Source: Aphidius gifuensis (taxonomy: Eukaryota; Arthropoda; Insecta; Hymenoptera; Braconidae). Taken from it: 64,000 bases of DNA. Under the pieces are notes generated by a model. The model did no database searches. It had not been told where the DNA came from and worked only from the letters and a program-made list of their open reading frames with translations. The DNA lies in NCBI RefSeq assembly GCF_014905175.1, contig NC_057791.1, positions 19,596,177 to 19,660,176 of the forward strand, given 5' to 3'. Below, piece after piece: positions 51,901 to 63,690 of the stretch. Numbering within the stretch: position 1 is the first letter of the stretch; every line of letters begins with the position of its first letter. The translations under genes and the position numbers were made by a program.

Positions 51901-53855
51901 CTAACAACAACCAACGTCTTTTTCTTTCCATTGATTTTTCTTTATTTTTTATGTCTCGCATTGTCGAAGCTTACTGTGCTATTGTCAAGCATACAAATTG
52001 TTTATAATTAAATAAAATCATGCAATAGATTTGCCAATTATCATAAATTCGATATTATTTAAAAATAGTTAATTAAAAAAATCAGCATCTCGATTTGAAT
52101 AAATAAATAGCTCAAATAAAAATCGTATAAAAATTTAAAAATACTTTTTTCATTATCGTTCAATCTTCTTTCAAATAAAAGCTTTAAAATAATTTCATTT
52201 TCTATTTGTCATTTAAAAAAATAAACAATTTCAATGCGTAAGTATATTCATGTAAAATAATTTCATTTTAAATATTTTATTTTGTTGTTTTTAAAAAATT
52301 TAAATAACAAAAAAAAAAAAAAGGTCAGACAGTGTGATGTACTCTCAATAACGGTTAAGCATCGTAACACCAAGACTCGTTAATATGTATAGATATATAT
52401 TTATATATACCTGAGGGTGTGTTATACCTTTATGAGCATGCTCATTCTTATTCTCATTCTCTTATTTCATTCTCGTCTCAGTAACATGCCCACATTTTGT
52501 TTGTAATTTCATCGTAACTCTTCAGTCAAGTCATCAGAAAATCTTGTTACATTATCACCTGATAAATAATCATCATTTATTCCAGCTGATATATTTTTTT
52601 TTTTTCATTTTATTTATTTTATTATTAGTTAACATTTTAACAATGTGATTTATTATTACAAAATAAATTATATTTTATTTTTTTTTATTTCAACGATGAC
52701 AATTTAATAGTGACTCTTATTTTTTTTTTATATTTTATTTTTTTAATTATCAGCTCTTTAATAAAAATTTCATATTAAATATACATGTGAAAATTATATG
52801 ACGATATTTAATAATAATAATAATATATGTGTGAAGAAATAAAATTTTTAAATGCGTGTGAAAAAAAAAAAATTATGATTACTAAAAAAAATTTATTTAT
52901 GCTGATGATAAAATTAAATTTGATTCGCTTTGTTTTTTAATTTAATTTTTTTTTTTAATCTAAATTTATGATACCTGCTGAAAGTGATGTTAATTTGATA
53001 TAAATATATTTTTTTTATATTTGTTTTTTTTGCTTTTTTATAATAATTATTTGATGAACAAATTTACTCAAATTTAATATCAAAAAAAACAAATTAAAAA
53101 CAAATTAAATTAGAGTAAATAATATTTATATTTCGTAGTTGTTTTTTTTATTTTTTTTTTCAATTTATCTCATAAAATTATATTAAAAAACAATATCGAT
53201 AAAATTGAGTTGATAATTAAATTCTTATTAAGAAATTTGATATTGTATAGTGCATAAATAATTTCTTCACGATAACATTATTATCAAGTGTATCACGTGA
53301 CCTATTTACTATCAATATTTTTTTGTTTTTTTTTATTAATTTTTTAACGATGATAATGATGAAAAAAATTACGGGAATTTTAAAATCAAGATATACAAGT
53401 ATAATATCCTGTGTATAATTTTATTTATTAGTTTTTTATATTTTTAAATATTTCCAATAAATAAATAAGAATTTTTTCTTTATAATTATAATTTAAAGGC
53501 TCGATATTTTTTGTATAATTCAATTAATATTATCGTGAATAAACTCGTACATCTGTAACAGTTATGAATCAATTTACTTCTGGTTATCAACTATTTGAAA
53601 TACACAATAATTATTATTTCAATTTTGATTGAAACTGTACATGAATATACTACATTTAATTATGAAAATCACAAAAATCAATTCAATACTATTATCCTAT
53701 TATTTATTTATGTAATTATGGATATTTAATATATGTTTAAAAAAATTACACAAATCGCGAAAGTTATTTCCAGGTAGAAAAAATTAACTTGAAGCTCTCT
53801 TATATCTGCTTTTGGATAGAACGAAAATCACGAATGGAATATTTTATTATTGCAG

Positions 53856-53906
53856 AGACCGCCACAGGCTCTTTCTGATAGATTTTGGTACCCACTCAAA
53901 GTCTAG
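53856..53906 (+). other. Candidate terminal coding segment, function unknown
   Basis: After a good acceptor (TTTATTATTGCAG) the frame reads RPPQALSDRFWYPLKV and stops at TAG (53904-53906). A second frame is also open for 19 codons to a TAG. The patch is GC-richer than its surroundings. No upstream partner exon was found, so it may be chance. Confidence 0.15.
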
Positions 53907-55396
53907 ACCAGCCTAGACGAGAAAAAAAAGGATCATTGATTTCACGTTAAATATTTTCTATCTCTAAAAAAATTATATTCACCCAGAAATTTAATTGATC
54001 AAATTTTCAATTAGTATTCTTAAGATATTCTATTAAATTTCCAAGCAAATACTTTCTTACATTTGGCTGTAGAAAAAAAATACTACTCGTAGTAACGAAG
54101 AAGTTTTATATTATATTATTGCGATAGAAATTCCATTTCGAAATTTAATAAATTCACAAAAATATATTTTGTATAAATTTTTTTAAATTAAATAAACGCT
54201 GCAGCTAATTCAAAGTAAAAGTGAAAGTATTTTTATATAATAAAAAAAAATGCAAGTAAAATTATCAAGCCCTAATTTTATAACCACCCTTAAAACTATG
54301 ATCTCATGTATCATCATATATATCTAGTAGTTACCCCTTGTTTAAATTACCCTAAATTTCATCTTGACCCAAACGACAAGATACTTTATCCCTTCAACCC
54401 TCCATAAAATTAGTTTTCTTTTTTTTTATATTTTCATCTTCACCATGAAGACTGACTTTTCCAATCTCAACCGTGTAAATATATATCCATGATGCATGAC
54501 AAAAAAAAAAATGCATTTATCCCCAGCCAAGTGTATTTGATTGTGTAGGAGTAAAAAGGGGGATTGTTTAATAGTAAATTGTAACAAAGGGGGATGAATG
54601 CTCTTTGCAAGTTTAACATGGTAATACTATTTTATGTATTAGATAAAAATTGAGAAGGGAGTGAGTGACTTTAGGGATAAGAAAATGAATTGAACTTTGT
54701 AGGGAACCAGAAAAATATCATACTAGAAAAAAAAAAAAAATTTACAAGGGGGACAGACAAAAGGATAAATGACTCACAATAAAATAGCATCACTGTGTGT
54801 CATTTATTTATTTATATTTTATTGATGATAAGCTTAAATATTTGTTGAATACTTTGATCAATTCAGATAATTTTTATGTTCATATGAAACTGTAACTAAA
54901 GATTTATTCAGTCACCCTCACGCCTATCTTATCTTGGTCATTTGATGCACTGATAAATAAATAAAAACAACAATAATTTTATATAAAATTTTAAAAAATA
55001 TTCTAATTAAAGCTTGTAGATGATAAAAAAAAATTATTTTCATTATTAAAAAATAAAATTTAGGGTGAATTTATTGGAACTTATGGCTTTAATAAAGTTT
55101 GGGGTTGTTCGACATTATATTTCTGCAATATTTATTTTTTAATGAACCATGGTGAATTGATGCTCAACATGTGACACGTAATTTTTTTTTTTTTTTTACT
55201 TTAATCCTGTGTACCATGTGTATAATATCAAACTGAAAATATAAAATATAAAAAAACGTGAGTTACATTTAGATTTTTATGAAAGAAAATAAAAATAAAT
55301 TTAAAAAAAAATGATGATTTATTGAAATATTTTTTAAAATATTGTTTACAATTATGTAGAATGTCATTGAAAATATTAAAATTATTATTTAAATAA

Positions 55397-56137
55397 TTAT
55401 TCCATGTCTTGTGATGTTTTTTTAGCTGATAATTTTCTTCTGAGTGTAACTGTACCAGATGGACATAAACTTGCATTAACATATTCATTTGTTGATTGTC
55501 CAGCAGAAAATACACATGTCATTTTTTTAAGTTCATCATTATTTTCTGTATGACCATGATATTTTTTTCCATTATCTAATTTTAATGTTGTTTTATCACC
55601 AAATATTATAACTTGTCCAATTAATTGGTTAACATCAATTGTTTTTGGTATTTCCATAATCCAAAGTTCATCATCTTTATCAACATCATCAATTGTATAT
55701 GTTGGTAATTTATTTTCAACTTCTAAATCTTCATTGTAAAAAAAATCTTCAAGATTATGTGGTCTTGATAATGTTTTATTTTTTGTTATTTTTTCTTCAG
55801 TATTTATTTGTGGTGATTTTAAAATATTTGTTGGTGATGCTGATTGTGAAATAATGATTGATGGTGAATTTATTAAATTGTTACTTGTATTTAAATCATC
55901 CTCATTTATTCTTGATTCATCTGGTTTTTTTAATATACTTTTACGTATTTTTTTTCCATTCTGTACTGGTGTACTGGCTAATAATGATTCATTTATTAAA
56001 ACTGATTTTCTACTTTTTGGTTTTGGTGTATCATTTATTTCTTTTCCTTTAATATATACACCAGATTTATTTATCACTGTGTTCATTTCAGTTGTTTTTG
56101 TCATTGAATCATCACTGTCACTATCACTGACCACCAT
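55397..56137 (-). CDS. RNA polymerase I subunit A34/CD3EAP-like (POLR1G-like)
   Basis: Intronless frame of 246 residues. The start MVVSDSDSDDS begins an acidic, Ser-rich N-terminus. A Lys/Ser/Asn-rich linker follows, then a compact C-terminal part with LEDFFYNED (about 127-135), DELWIMEIPKTIDVNQLIGQ (about 155-174), a KYHGHTE segment and GTVTLRRKL near the end. The ELW.ME.PK....L.G core is what the A34.5/CD3EAP family shows. That subunit pairs with A49 on RNA polymerase I and supports rRNA gene transcription in the nucleolus. Vertebrate members have a longer Lys-rich tail, absent here. The gene is divergent from XPC, start codons 380 bases apart. The family call is from pattern recognition and is moderate. 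Confidence 0.6.
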   Translation of the reverse strand: MVVSDSDSDDSMTKTTEMNTVINKSGVYIKGKEINDTPKPKSRKSVLINESLLASTPVQNGKKIRKSILKKPDESRINEDDLNTSNNLINSPSIIISQSASPTNILKSPQINTEEKITKNKTLSRPHNLEDFFYNEDLEVENKLPTYTIDDVDKDDELWIMEIPKTIDVNQLIGQVIIFGDKTTLKLDNGKKYHGHTENNDELKKMTCVFSAGQSTNEYVNASLCPSGTVTLRRKLSAKKTSQDME

Positions 56138-56517
56138 TTTTTTAGCTTATTTAATAACTTTTTTTTTAGTTAAACAACAATTTTTAATCAACAAAAGCCT
56201 CAACACAATATTGACTTTTATTTTTTTATTTTTTAGGGGTTAGGTTGTAACACGTGGGTATTATTTTTTTTTTTTTATCATCAAGTTTTGACCAGTTTTG
56301 ACTCGTTGATTCTCTCAGAGATGGCAACATGTTGTAATTAAACTGGCGCTTTTTTTCTCATTTCAGATAAAAAAAAAAAAAAATAAATGTGCGTTGCTGC
56401 GCGTGTACCTGCGCATTGGTTGAATATTTACGTCAAAAATTTTTATTAATAAATAAACAATTACAATAATAAAAATACACAATTATTCAAAATTAAATAA
56501 CAATAAAAAATATCAAA
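56138..56517. promoter_or_regulatory. Shared upstream region of the divergent POLR1G-like/XPC pair
   Basis: 380 bases between two start codons on opposite strands. Visible sites are a CACGTG E-box at 56251-56256, two GTTTTGAC copies (56285-56292 and 56295-56302), an inverted CCAAT box (ATTGG, 56415-56419) and a GC-richer patch at 56389-56420. There is no TATA box at an obvious spacing. Such compact head-to-head pairs of housekeeping genes usually share a bidirectional promoter. Co-regulation is inferred. Confidence 0.55.
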
Positions 56518-59500
56518 ATGGTATCATCAGATGATGACAGTTCAGACAGTAGTGATGATTTTTTGGTATCACCAGATAAAATAAATTTAAACAGTACATT
56601 TTTTAATTCACCAGTTGAAAAAAATTCTAACCCACCAGTAAAAAAATCTAAAAGACGAATAGTATCAAGTGATTCTGATTCTGATGATGATGAAGATGAA
56701 CAAGAAGAGGAAGAAAAACAAAAAAGTTCAGCAGATTTACTTGCTGAGGTGATGAGAAATTTGGAAAAAGTTAATGCTGATGCTGATAGGTATGCATCAT
56801 TTGCAAAAGATGGGGAAGAAAAAAAACAAACATCATCATCATCACCAAAAAAACAACAGAGAAAAAGTATAGATAATGAAATCAGTGATTTGTTACGTCA
56901 AACAGAGAGTGGAAGTCTTGGAAATTATAAAAGTTGTTCTAATAATGAAAATAGTACAAGTGCAACTCCAAGTACAAGCCAAGATGAGCCATCATCATCA
57001 TCAACAACAGCAGCAACAGATGAGTATGTAATTCCCAAAGAAGGTGTCAACATCATCTTGCCAGGTATATTTATTTACATATTTATTTAAATTATTATAC
57101 AAATTTATCAGTTGATAATTAAATTAATTTCAATTTCAGGTACTGAGTTAATGTTCAACAGACGAAAGAAGAATAAAGCTAATGATTTTGAAGCTGAATT
57201 AATTAAAAAAATGAATCAAAGACTCAGAAAAAATCAGCTGTATATTCACAAAGTTGGCTTGCTGGGCTGGCTATCACATGGATTTCATGTTAATCGTCAA
57301 ATAAATGATCCAAATGTTCTTGGATCAGCAATGAGCCTGGTACCAATAGCAATATGTCCTGATGGTAGAATTGACTTGAAATATCTTGAGCAATATACAA
57401 AGTGGTTTAAGAAATTAATGAAAATTGAATTTAACAAAGAAGAAGTACCAATAACAAGTGACATGTTGCTTGATAGATTAAATAAAAAAGTTGTACATAA
57501 TTATAGAGAGCTGGTACTTGTTTATATTGCAACATTAAGAGGTATTGGAATTAACTGCAGGCTTGTTATTTCACTATGTCCTCCACCAATGAAGCTACGA
57601 AGAGAACAATTATTTAGTTCTAATAAAAAACAAGAAGATGCTGATAAATCAAAGGATAAAAAAAAAAAATTACATACAAAAAAAAGCAAGGATTTAAAAA
57701 ATGATAATTCTAAAAAATCAAATGGTAAAATTGTACCTGAAAATAGCCAACAACGTGATCGTTCAGCTAAGGAAGAAGCTAAACAAAAAGCTGTTGAATT
57801 ACTTCGTTCTAGATTCAGTCGACCAGTTGATAATAAAAATAAAAAATCAATCAAAGACATTGATAAAATTGTTAAAAAAATACCAACTAAAAAAGATGAA
57901 TCTGATGATGATGATGATGATGATGATGATATTAAAAGTCCACCAAAAGTACGACAGCTAAGATCAAAAGCAATTCAACTTCCAAAAGCTACAAAAACAT
58001 CTAAAAAAAATACAAATAAAAAAACAAATGATGATGATAAAAATAAAGAACCTGATGTTGAAAAAATAGCAGAAAAAAAAAATACAAATTTAAATAATAG
58101 CATAAGTATTATGAGTGATTCTGGTGATTCATCATCTGATGAAGATGTAAAAGAAATAAAACCCACAATAAAAAAGCCAAATAAAATAATTGAAAGTATT
58201 AAAAAAAATTCAAGAAGATCAAGTGTTGATAGAAGAATATTTTCAAGTGATGATGAAGAAGACAGTCAAGGTTTTATGGAAAAATTTGATGTCAGAGATT
58301 CACGTTACATGTGGGTTGAAGTTTACGTTGAGTCTGAAGAAAATTGGATAAGTGTCAGTGTGCCAGATGGAAAAATCCATTGTGTTTCTGAAATTTATGT
58401 AAGTAAAACAAAAAATCTATAATACACAAATGGAAACCTTTTAAAATATTTAATTCTTATTTATTTTTAACAGAAAAAAATACCAGTACCAGTTTTGTAT
58501 ATAATTGGCTTTAATTCATTGGGTTATATAAAAGATTTAACAAGACGTTATGCTCCCCACTGGTTGACATCAACAAGAAAAAAACGTATTGATGATACCT
58601 GGTGGTCAGAAAGTCTGTCACCATATTGGGAACGTCGTGATACAATATCAATTGCTGAAGATGAAATGTTATTACAAAAAGAATTAGAACAACCATTACC
58701 AACAACACTGAGTGAATGTAAAGGTCATCCTCTTTATGTTATTCAAAAACATTTATTAAAATTTGAAGCACTATATCCACCAGATTGTGTACCACTTGGT
58801 TATTTAAAAACTGGTGATGCTATTTATTCACGTCATTGTGTACATACATTACGTTCACGTGAAACTTGGACAAAACAAGCACGTGTTGTTAAACCAAAAC
58901 AAGAACCATATAAAATTGTTAAAGCAATGCCAAAATATGATAAAATGACTGGACAACGTGTATCAGATTTGCCACTGGAATTATTTGGGCAATGGCAAAC
59001 ATCACCATATGTTCCACCAGAGGCCAAAGATGGTAAAGTACCACGTAATGAGTATGGTAATGTTGATTTATTTCAACAAAGTATGTTACCAAAAGGAACT
59101 GTTCATATTGATCGTAAGTTTTTGTTGTTTTTATTTTTTTTTTTTAATTGATTTTCTCTAATTATAGACATGAGCCATTATTTATTAATTATTCATGATA
59201 GTTGTAGAAAATCAATTGACACAATAAAAAGAGAAAAAATAATAATATAAATTGTGTAGGAATAAATTAAAAGCTAATGGATTTTGTTTTTTGTTTTTGT
59301 TACAGTTCCAGGATTAAATAAAGTTGCTAGAAAACTTGGTATTGATTGTTCACCAGCAGTTGTTGGTTTTAATTTTGGTTGTCGTGGTGCATTACCAGCA
59401 TTTGAGGGTTTTGTTGTTTGTGAAGAATTTGAAGAGACATTGAGACAGGCCTGGGATGAAGAACAAATTGAAGCTGAAAAAAGAGCCAATGAAAAAAGAG

Positions 59501-59700
59501 AAAAAAGAATATGGGGTAATTGGAGAAAGCTCATTAGAGGATTATTAATACGTGAACATCTTGCTGAAAAATATGATTTTGCTGGTACAAAAGATAAAGA
59601 TATTGAAGCTATTGAAGATACTCCAAGCTGTTCAAGCACATCAACAAAACGTACAAAAACAAATTCTAAACAACCAGCAAAGAAAATCAAAAAAGCATAG
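56518..59700 (+). CDS. XPC: XPC, DNA damage recognition protein of nucleotide excision repair
   Basis: Four exons: 56518-57064, 57140-58398, 58474-59113, 59306-59700. All introns are GT..AG and phases match, giving 946 residues (human XPC is 940). The start has the context CAAAATGG. The N-terminus is acidic and Ser-rich. The Rad4/transglutaminase-like fold begins about residue 220 (GFHVNRQ at about 230, YRELVLVYIATLRGIG at about 315) and resumes after a long Lys/Asp/Ser-rich insert with an Asp run at MWVEVYVESEENW (about 575). The beta-hairpin domains follow: BHD1 from about 677 (LPTTLSECKGHPLY), BHD2 to about 813, BHD3 (LPGLNKVARKLGIDC, GFVVCEEFEETL) from about 815. A centrin-binding type helix (GNWRKLIRGLLIREHL) is present near the C-terminus. 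The protein senses helix distortion in the nucleus and recruits TFIIH. It is complete and apparently intact. Confidence 0.96.
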
Positions 59701-61222
59701 TGTGTTGATTTATTGTAAATAATTATTGTAAATAATTGTTTTTTTACATTAACTTCATACACAAAATTATGCGGCAATTTTTTTTTTGTAAGGTAAATCT
59801 TTTTTTTTTTTTCTTATCTAAATACAGTATTATTATTATTCCTTGTAATATTTATATTTTTTTTATAACTAGTTTATAAATTACATGAATAATATATTTA
59901 TTTAACAGAAAAAAACATTTTTTTTTATTAACAAATTTCCATACACTTAATTTATAACAACTCTAGTAATTTTTTTTAACACAGATATTTAAATTACAAG
60001 CTATTTTTCTTTTTTACTAAACTTGTAAATATCAATTTACAATTTAATTAATTTTTTCTTTAATCTAATCATTTAATTTAAAAAACATGCAATGACAATT
60101 TTTCTAAATAAATTATTCAATTTCGTAAATTTAAATTCATCTGCTTGAAATAATAAATCCCAGTTTTTTTTTGTCTTTCAATTAAAATTATATACATACT
60201 GAAAAATTACTATCAGGAAAAAAAACAATGCCTATTATCAATTCAAGGTGAGGCCTTTAAAATTGTCTATGATTTTATAGTCACGCTACCCCTCTGCAGT
60301 TTATCACAAATAATAGCTTTTCATCTGGATAAAATAGATCCCAAGGTCACATCAAGTTTACCATATTTTTTTTATTTGTTTAACATGCAAATTTACCATT
60401 AAATTGTTGATTAATAAAATGATTAAACTGCAAGAAGAATGTCACGAACAAATTGAACGAAAAAAATATACTAATAATATTTTAACAACTGAATTGAAAT
60501 TTATCGGAGATCGATGAACCATTAAATCAACAACTTTTTTTTTTTAATCTCAATTGTGTTTTGCAAAATTTATATTCAAGAAATTTTAATTGTCAACAAT
60601 TTATTTAATTGTTTTTTATATATCAAACAGTATTATTCAACTTTATTCATGACTAATTCATTTTAATTTATAAAAATTTCTACAAATTAACGAAATTTAA
60701 AATTTTCTTTTATTTAAATTCCTCAAGGTCATTTTAGTCTTGCTATATTTATAACTAGATGATTCGTTTTTTTTTTTTAAACAATTTACTGCTCATGATA
60801 AACCGACAAAGATAATTTATTTCCTCAAGTACCGGGGGTTATTCACTCAACTCAATCAGCATATCATTATTATATACAATAATTCGAAATTATTTTAATA
60901 TACATAAAATTTAATTCCACGTTGAATTAATTAATTTGAACATATTTTTCCCATTTAATTAATAAATATCATACAAAGATATTTATTTTATATCATTTGT
61001 TTTTTTCCATATTTATCAAAGTACCTTTTTGTCAGTCTCATTCATGACTCTAATCTAACGTCAATGTAAAAACATTAAATACTGATTATTATTTTTTCGT
61101 TTCTAAAAATTATGGCAGTGCTAATGGTAAATGACGCTAGATGAATCAAATTAAAAATAAATATTATTATAAATTTTTCTAATAAGATAAAATTTAAATT
61201 ATTATTTTAAAAAATTATTTAA
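59701..61222. other. Convergent 3' intergenic region of XPC and TMEM86
   Basis: AT-rich non-coding DNA between two genes that face each other. A possible XPC polyadenylation signal (AATAAA) lies at 60152-60157; others are plausible in such AT-rich sequence. Nothing else gene-like is seen. Confidence 0.6.
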
Positions 61223-62599
61223 TTATTTAACATTAACTTGTTTATTTATATTGTTATTTTTTGAGTTGACAGTACTTAGAGCAATTCCCAATTGTGCTGC
61301 ATAGTAGGTCAGCATTATTGACACCTTAAAAATTAAAATAAATAATATTAGTATGATTTATTAAATTGTATAAATAATATATTTATTATTAATTACCGCT
61401 GAGTAAGGAATTGGATGATAGAAATGATGAAAACCAAGTATTGTATCTGATATTAGAAATAATATTCCACCAATGCAACTGCAAAGTTTTGTCCATTTCA
61501 TTCCATTCTCCTGGAGATGATAAAAATAATAATTTAAATTAGATTGTTATATATTTTTAAAATACATTTTAAGTATATTTTTATTAAGTTAATTTACTTT
61601 TGATAGTTGCACTTGAGAAATAGCCCTCCATGTCATTCCTCCAAGCAAGGATATATAAATTGGCACACCAATTGCAAGTACTCCATTGAGTCCTGGCATC
61701 AAAATGTAAGTAACTAAAAGAAATATAAATATTTAGAAAATAGATAGTAATATCTAATAAAAAATTTAATTAATTATTATAAATAATACCTATTGTCGCA
61801 AGAGCAAATATAATTGCTCCTATTTTTGGATTTAATGGTTTAAATCCAAATGCACTGATATACATTATTTGAGCAATGGCAAACATTGCCATACCTCCAA
61901 GGAACAGGTTTGGCCAGATTATTAAAGCATCACCAAAACAACTAAATACAAGACCAGCAACAATCCTTCGTGAAAATGTATGCCTAAATAAAAAAAAAAA
62001 AACAATATTTATTTAAAAATGAATTTGTTATGAATTTATTGATAGCTTTATATTTATTGTTTTGAGTTGATTTACTTACTCTTTGGAAAGACTCATACCA
62101 TGTAAAAATACAAACATGATAAGACTGATTATTGGCAAACATTTAATACAGGCTGTTAATAATGATGGCTGCTCAGCCATCAAAACAAAATAAATACATG
62201 ATGTTTTAAAAAATGGCACTAATTTTGGTCCAATACTTTTCAACTGAAAAATAAATTAAATAATTTGTAATTTTTCATTAATAATAATTACTTTTAAAAA
62301 ATATTGATAACTACAATTTCGAAATTCTTATCACATAATTCTCTTGATAATTTTATCAGAGAAAAAAAAAATTAAATTTATATAGAAATAGTAATTTAAA
62401 ATAATAAAAAAAAAAATTTCTTAAAAATAAATTTCCATTGTAAATTAAATTTTTTTAAAATATAAATATATATTTACTTTGTTTTAAACAAAAGGAATAA
62501 TTTAAAAAAACATCTAAATTATAATTATAAATATTTTTAGGATAGAAATAAAAAGAAATATTAATTTCGAAAACTTACAACTTGTCCAAGTGAAGACAT
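61223..62599 (-). CDS. TMEM86: TMEM86-type lysoplasmalogenase (YhhN family)
   Basis: Rebuilt from splice sites. Exons in transcript order: 62579-62599, 62080-62243, 61790-61983, 61598-61713, 61397-61510, 61223-61324. All introns are GT..AG and phases join without stops, giving 236 residues against about 240 in vertebrate TMEM86A. The start is MSSLGQV, then LKSIGPKLVPFFKTSCIYFV. The family signatures FSCFGDALIIW (Asp80) and FLISDTIL (Asp187) carry the conserved acidic residues. PGLNGVLAIGVPIYI and PIPYSAVSIMLTYYAAQL complete the fold. The protein is almost wholly hydrophobic helices, expected to be eight membrane segments. Family members split the vinyl-ether bond of lysoplasmalogens into aldehyde and glycerophospho-base. 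Its 3' end faces XPC. Confidence 0.93.
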
Positions 62600-63690
62600 T
62601 CTGCTTTTAATTTTTGTTTTTAAATAAAATTAATAAAACAAATTGTTTATATTATAATTTTATTGTTAAACTAACAAAGAGCTTTGTCGAATGTCAAACA
62701 ATAACAATATCAAAACAAAAAAAAATAACTAAAAAGACGTGGTGTTACACTTCGAAGAGAAGTACGTCGTCTGGCGTTACTGTCATTCAGGCAGTTTGTT
62801 TCTATCGTCTCTCCGCAAAAGTATAACAAAAAGCGCAAAAAAAAAACAAATCAGCATAGAGTGGGGGTTATCGAGCAATTTTCCGTTATATATAGATGAT
62901 AAAAAAAAAAAAGAAAAGTGGGAGGCAAAGAGTATTCGAATTACATTTTATTCGTTTAATAATTTTTCTTTTTCGAATATAATCTTCACACGTCTCTTTT
63001 TACAATAATCATATTAAGGAAATTAATTAACATCTATATGATAAATAAAATTTTCATCATGACATTGACATGGAAAAATAAAAATAGAAAAAAAAATCAA
63101 TAAACATAATTTATTTATTTTCGTTTTATTTTGTCAAATGAAGAAGAATACGTAAAAAAAATTTTTGATTTCATCGTGGGAATTCACCTTCATATAATCA
63201 TTAAAAATAATAATAATAATAAATTTTAAGGTCGACTAATGTTACGCAAAAAGATGGTCGACTATTATTTAAGCGGGAAAAAATATTAAAATTCAAAACT
63301 TAAAAACAATAACTAAAATTAAAAATAAAAATTGTTTAAATATTAAATGACTAGCACTTGAATGTCTGGAGTTTGTTTTGATCAAGTAAATGAAAGAATA
63401 CCTGATCAGTTTATTTAGTATAAATAACAAAAGGCAAGAAATAAAAACTGGATAATAATAATAAATAATTTAATGTATATTCAAATGAGAATATTATTTT
63501 TTATTTTTATTAAATCATTACAATTCAACTTATGGTTAGAATAAATATTAAATTAATTGAACTATAAGTTCCAAGGTTATCTAAATTGGTATGAAAAAAT
63601 TTAATATGTTTTAACAATATTTTTTTTAAATAAAATTAAACTATACATGTCCATGAAAAAATACACTCAATAATAATGATAATTAGTAGA
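62600..63690. other. Upstream region of TMEM86 and 3' flank of the LRR gene
   Basis: AT-rich except for a mixed patch at 62740-62880 (about 140-280 bases upstream of the TMEM86 start), which is the likeliest promoter core but has no clear TATA box. Short + frames in it lack homology. The part from 63370 to 63690 is probably 3' untranslated region of the LRR gene. Confidence 0.45.

Larger units (their letters stand above)
38378..55396. other. AT-rich gene desert with GC-richer islands
   Basis: No gene is recognised across 17 kb. Mixed-composition islands occur at about 38390-38470, 39265-39510, 40850-41000, 42140-42260, 42560-42700, 43600-43760, 45560-45720, 46080-46290, 47170-47240, 47480-47590, 48310-48370 and 53790-53930. 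They are separated by AT-rich repeats, and 47930-50400 is the emptiest part. Some islands contain splice-like edges, but none builds a multi-exon protein. Enhancer islands, small exons or non-coding RNAs are all possible. Confidence 0.5.

Noticed and set aside
57522..59777. Minus-strand frames opposite the XPC exons (for example 57522-57860 and 59274-59777)
   Set aside because: Antisense shadows of XPC, whose + strand reading has clear family motifs and matched splice phases.
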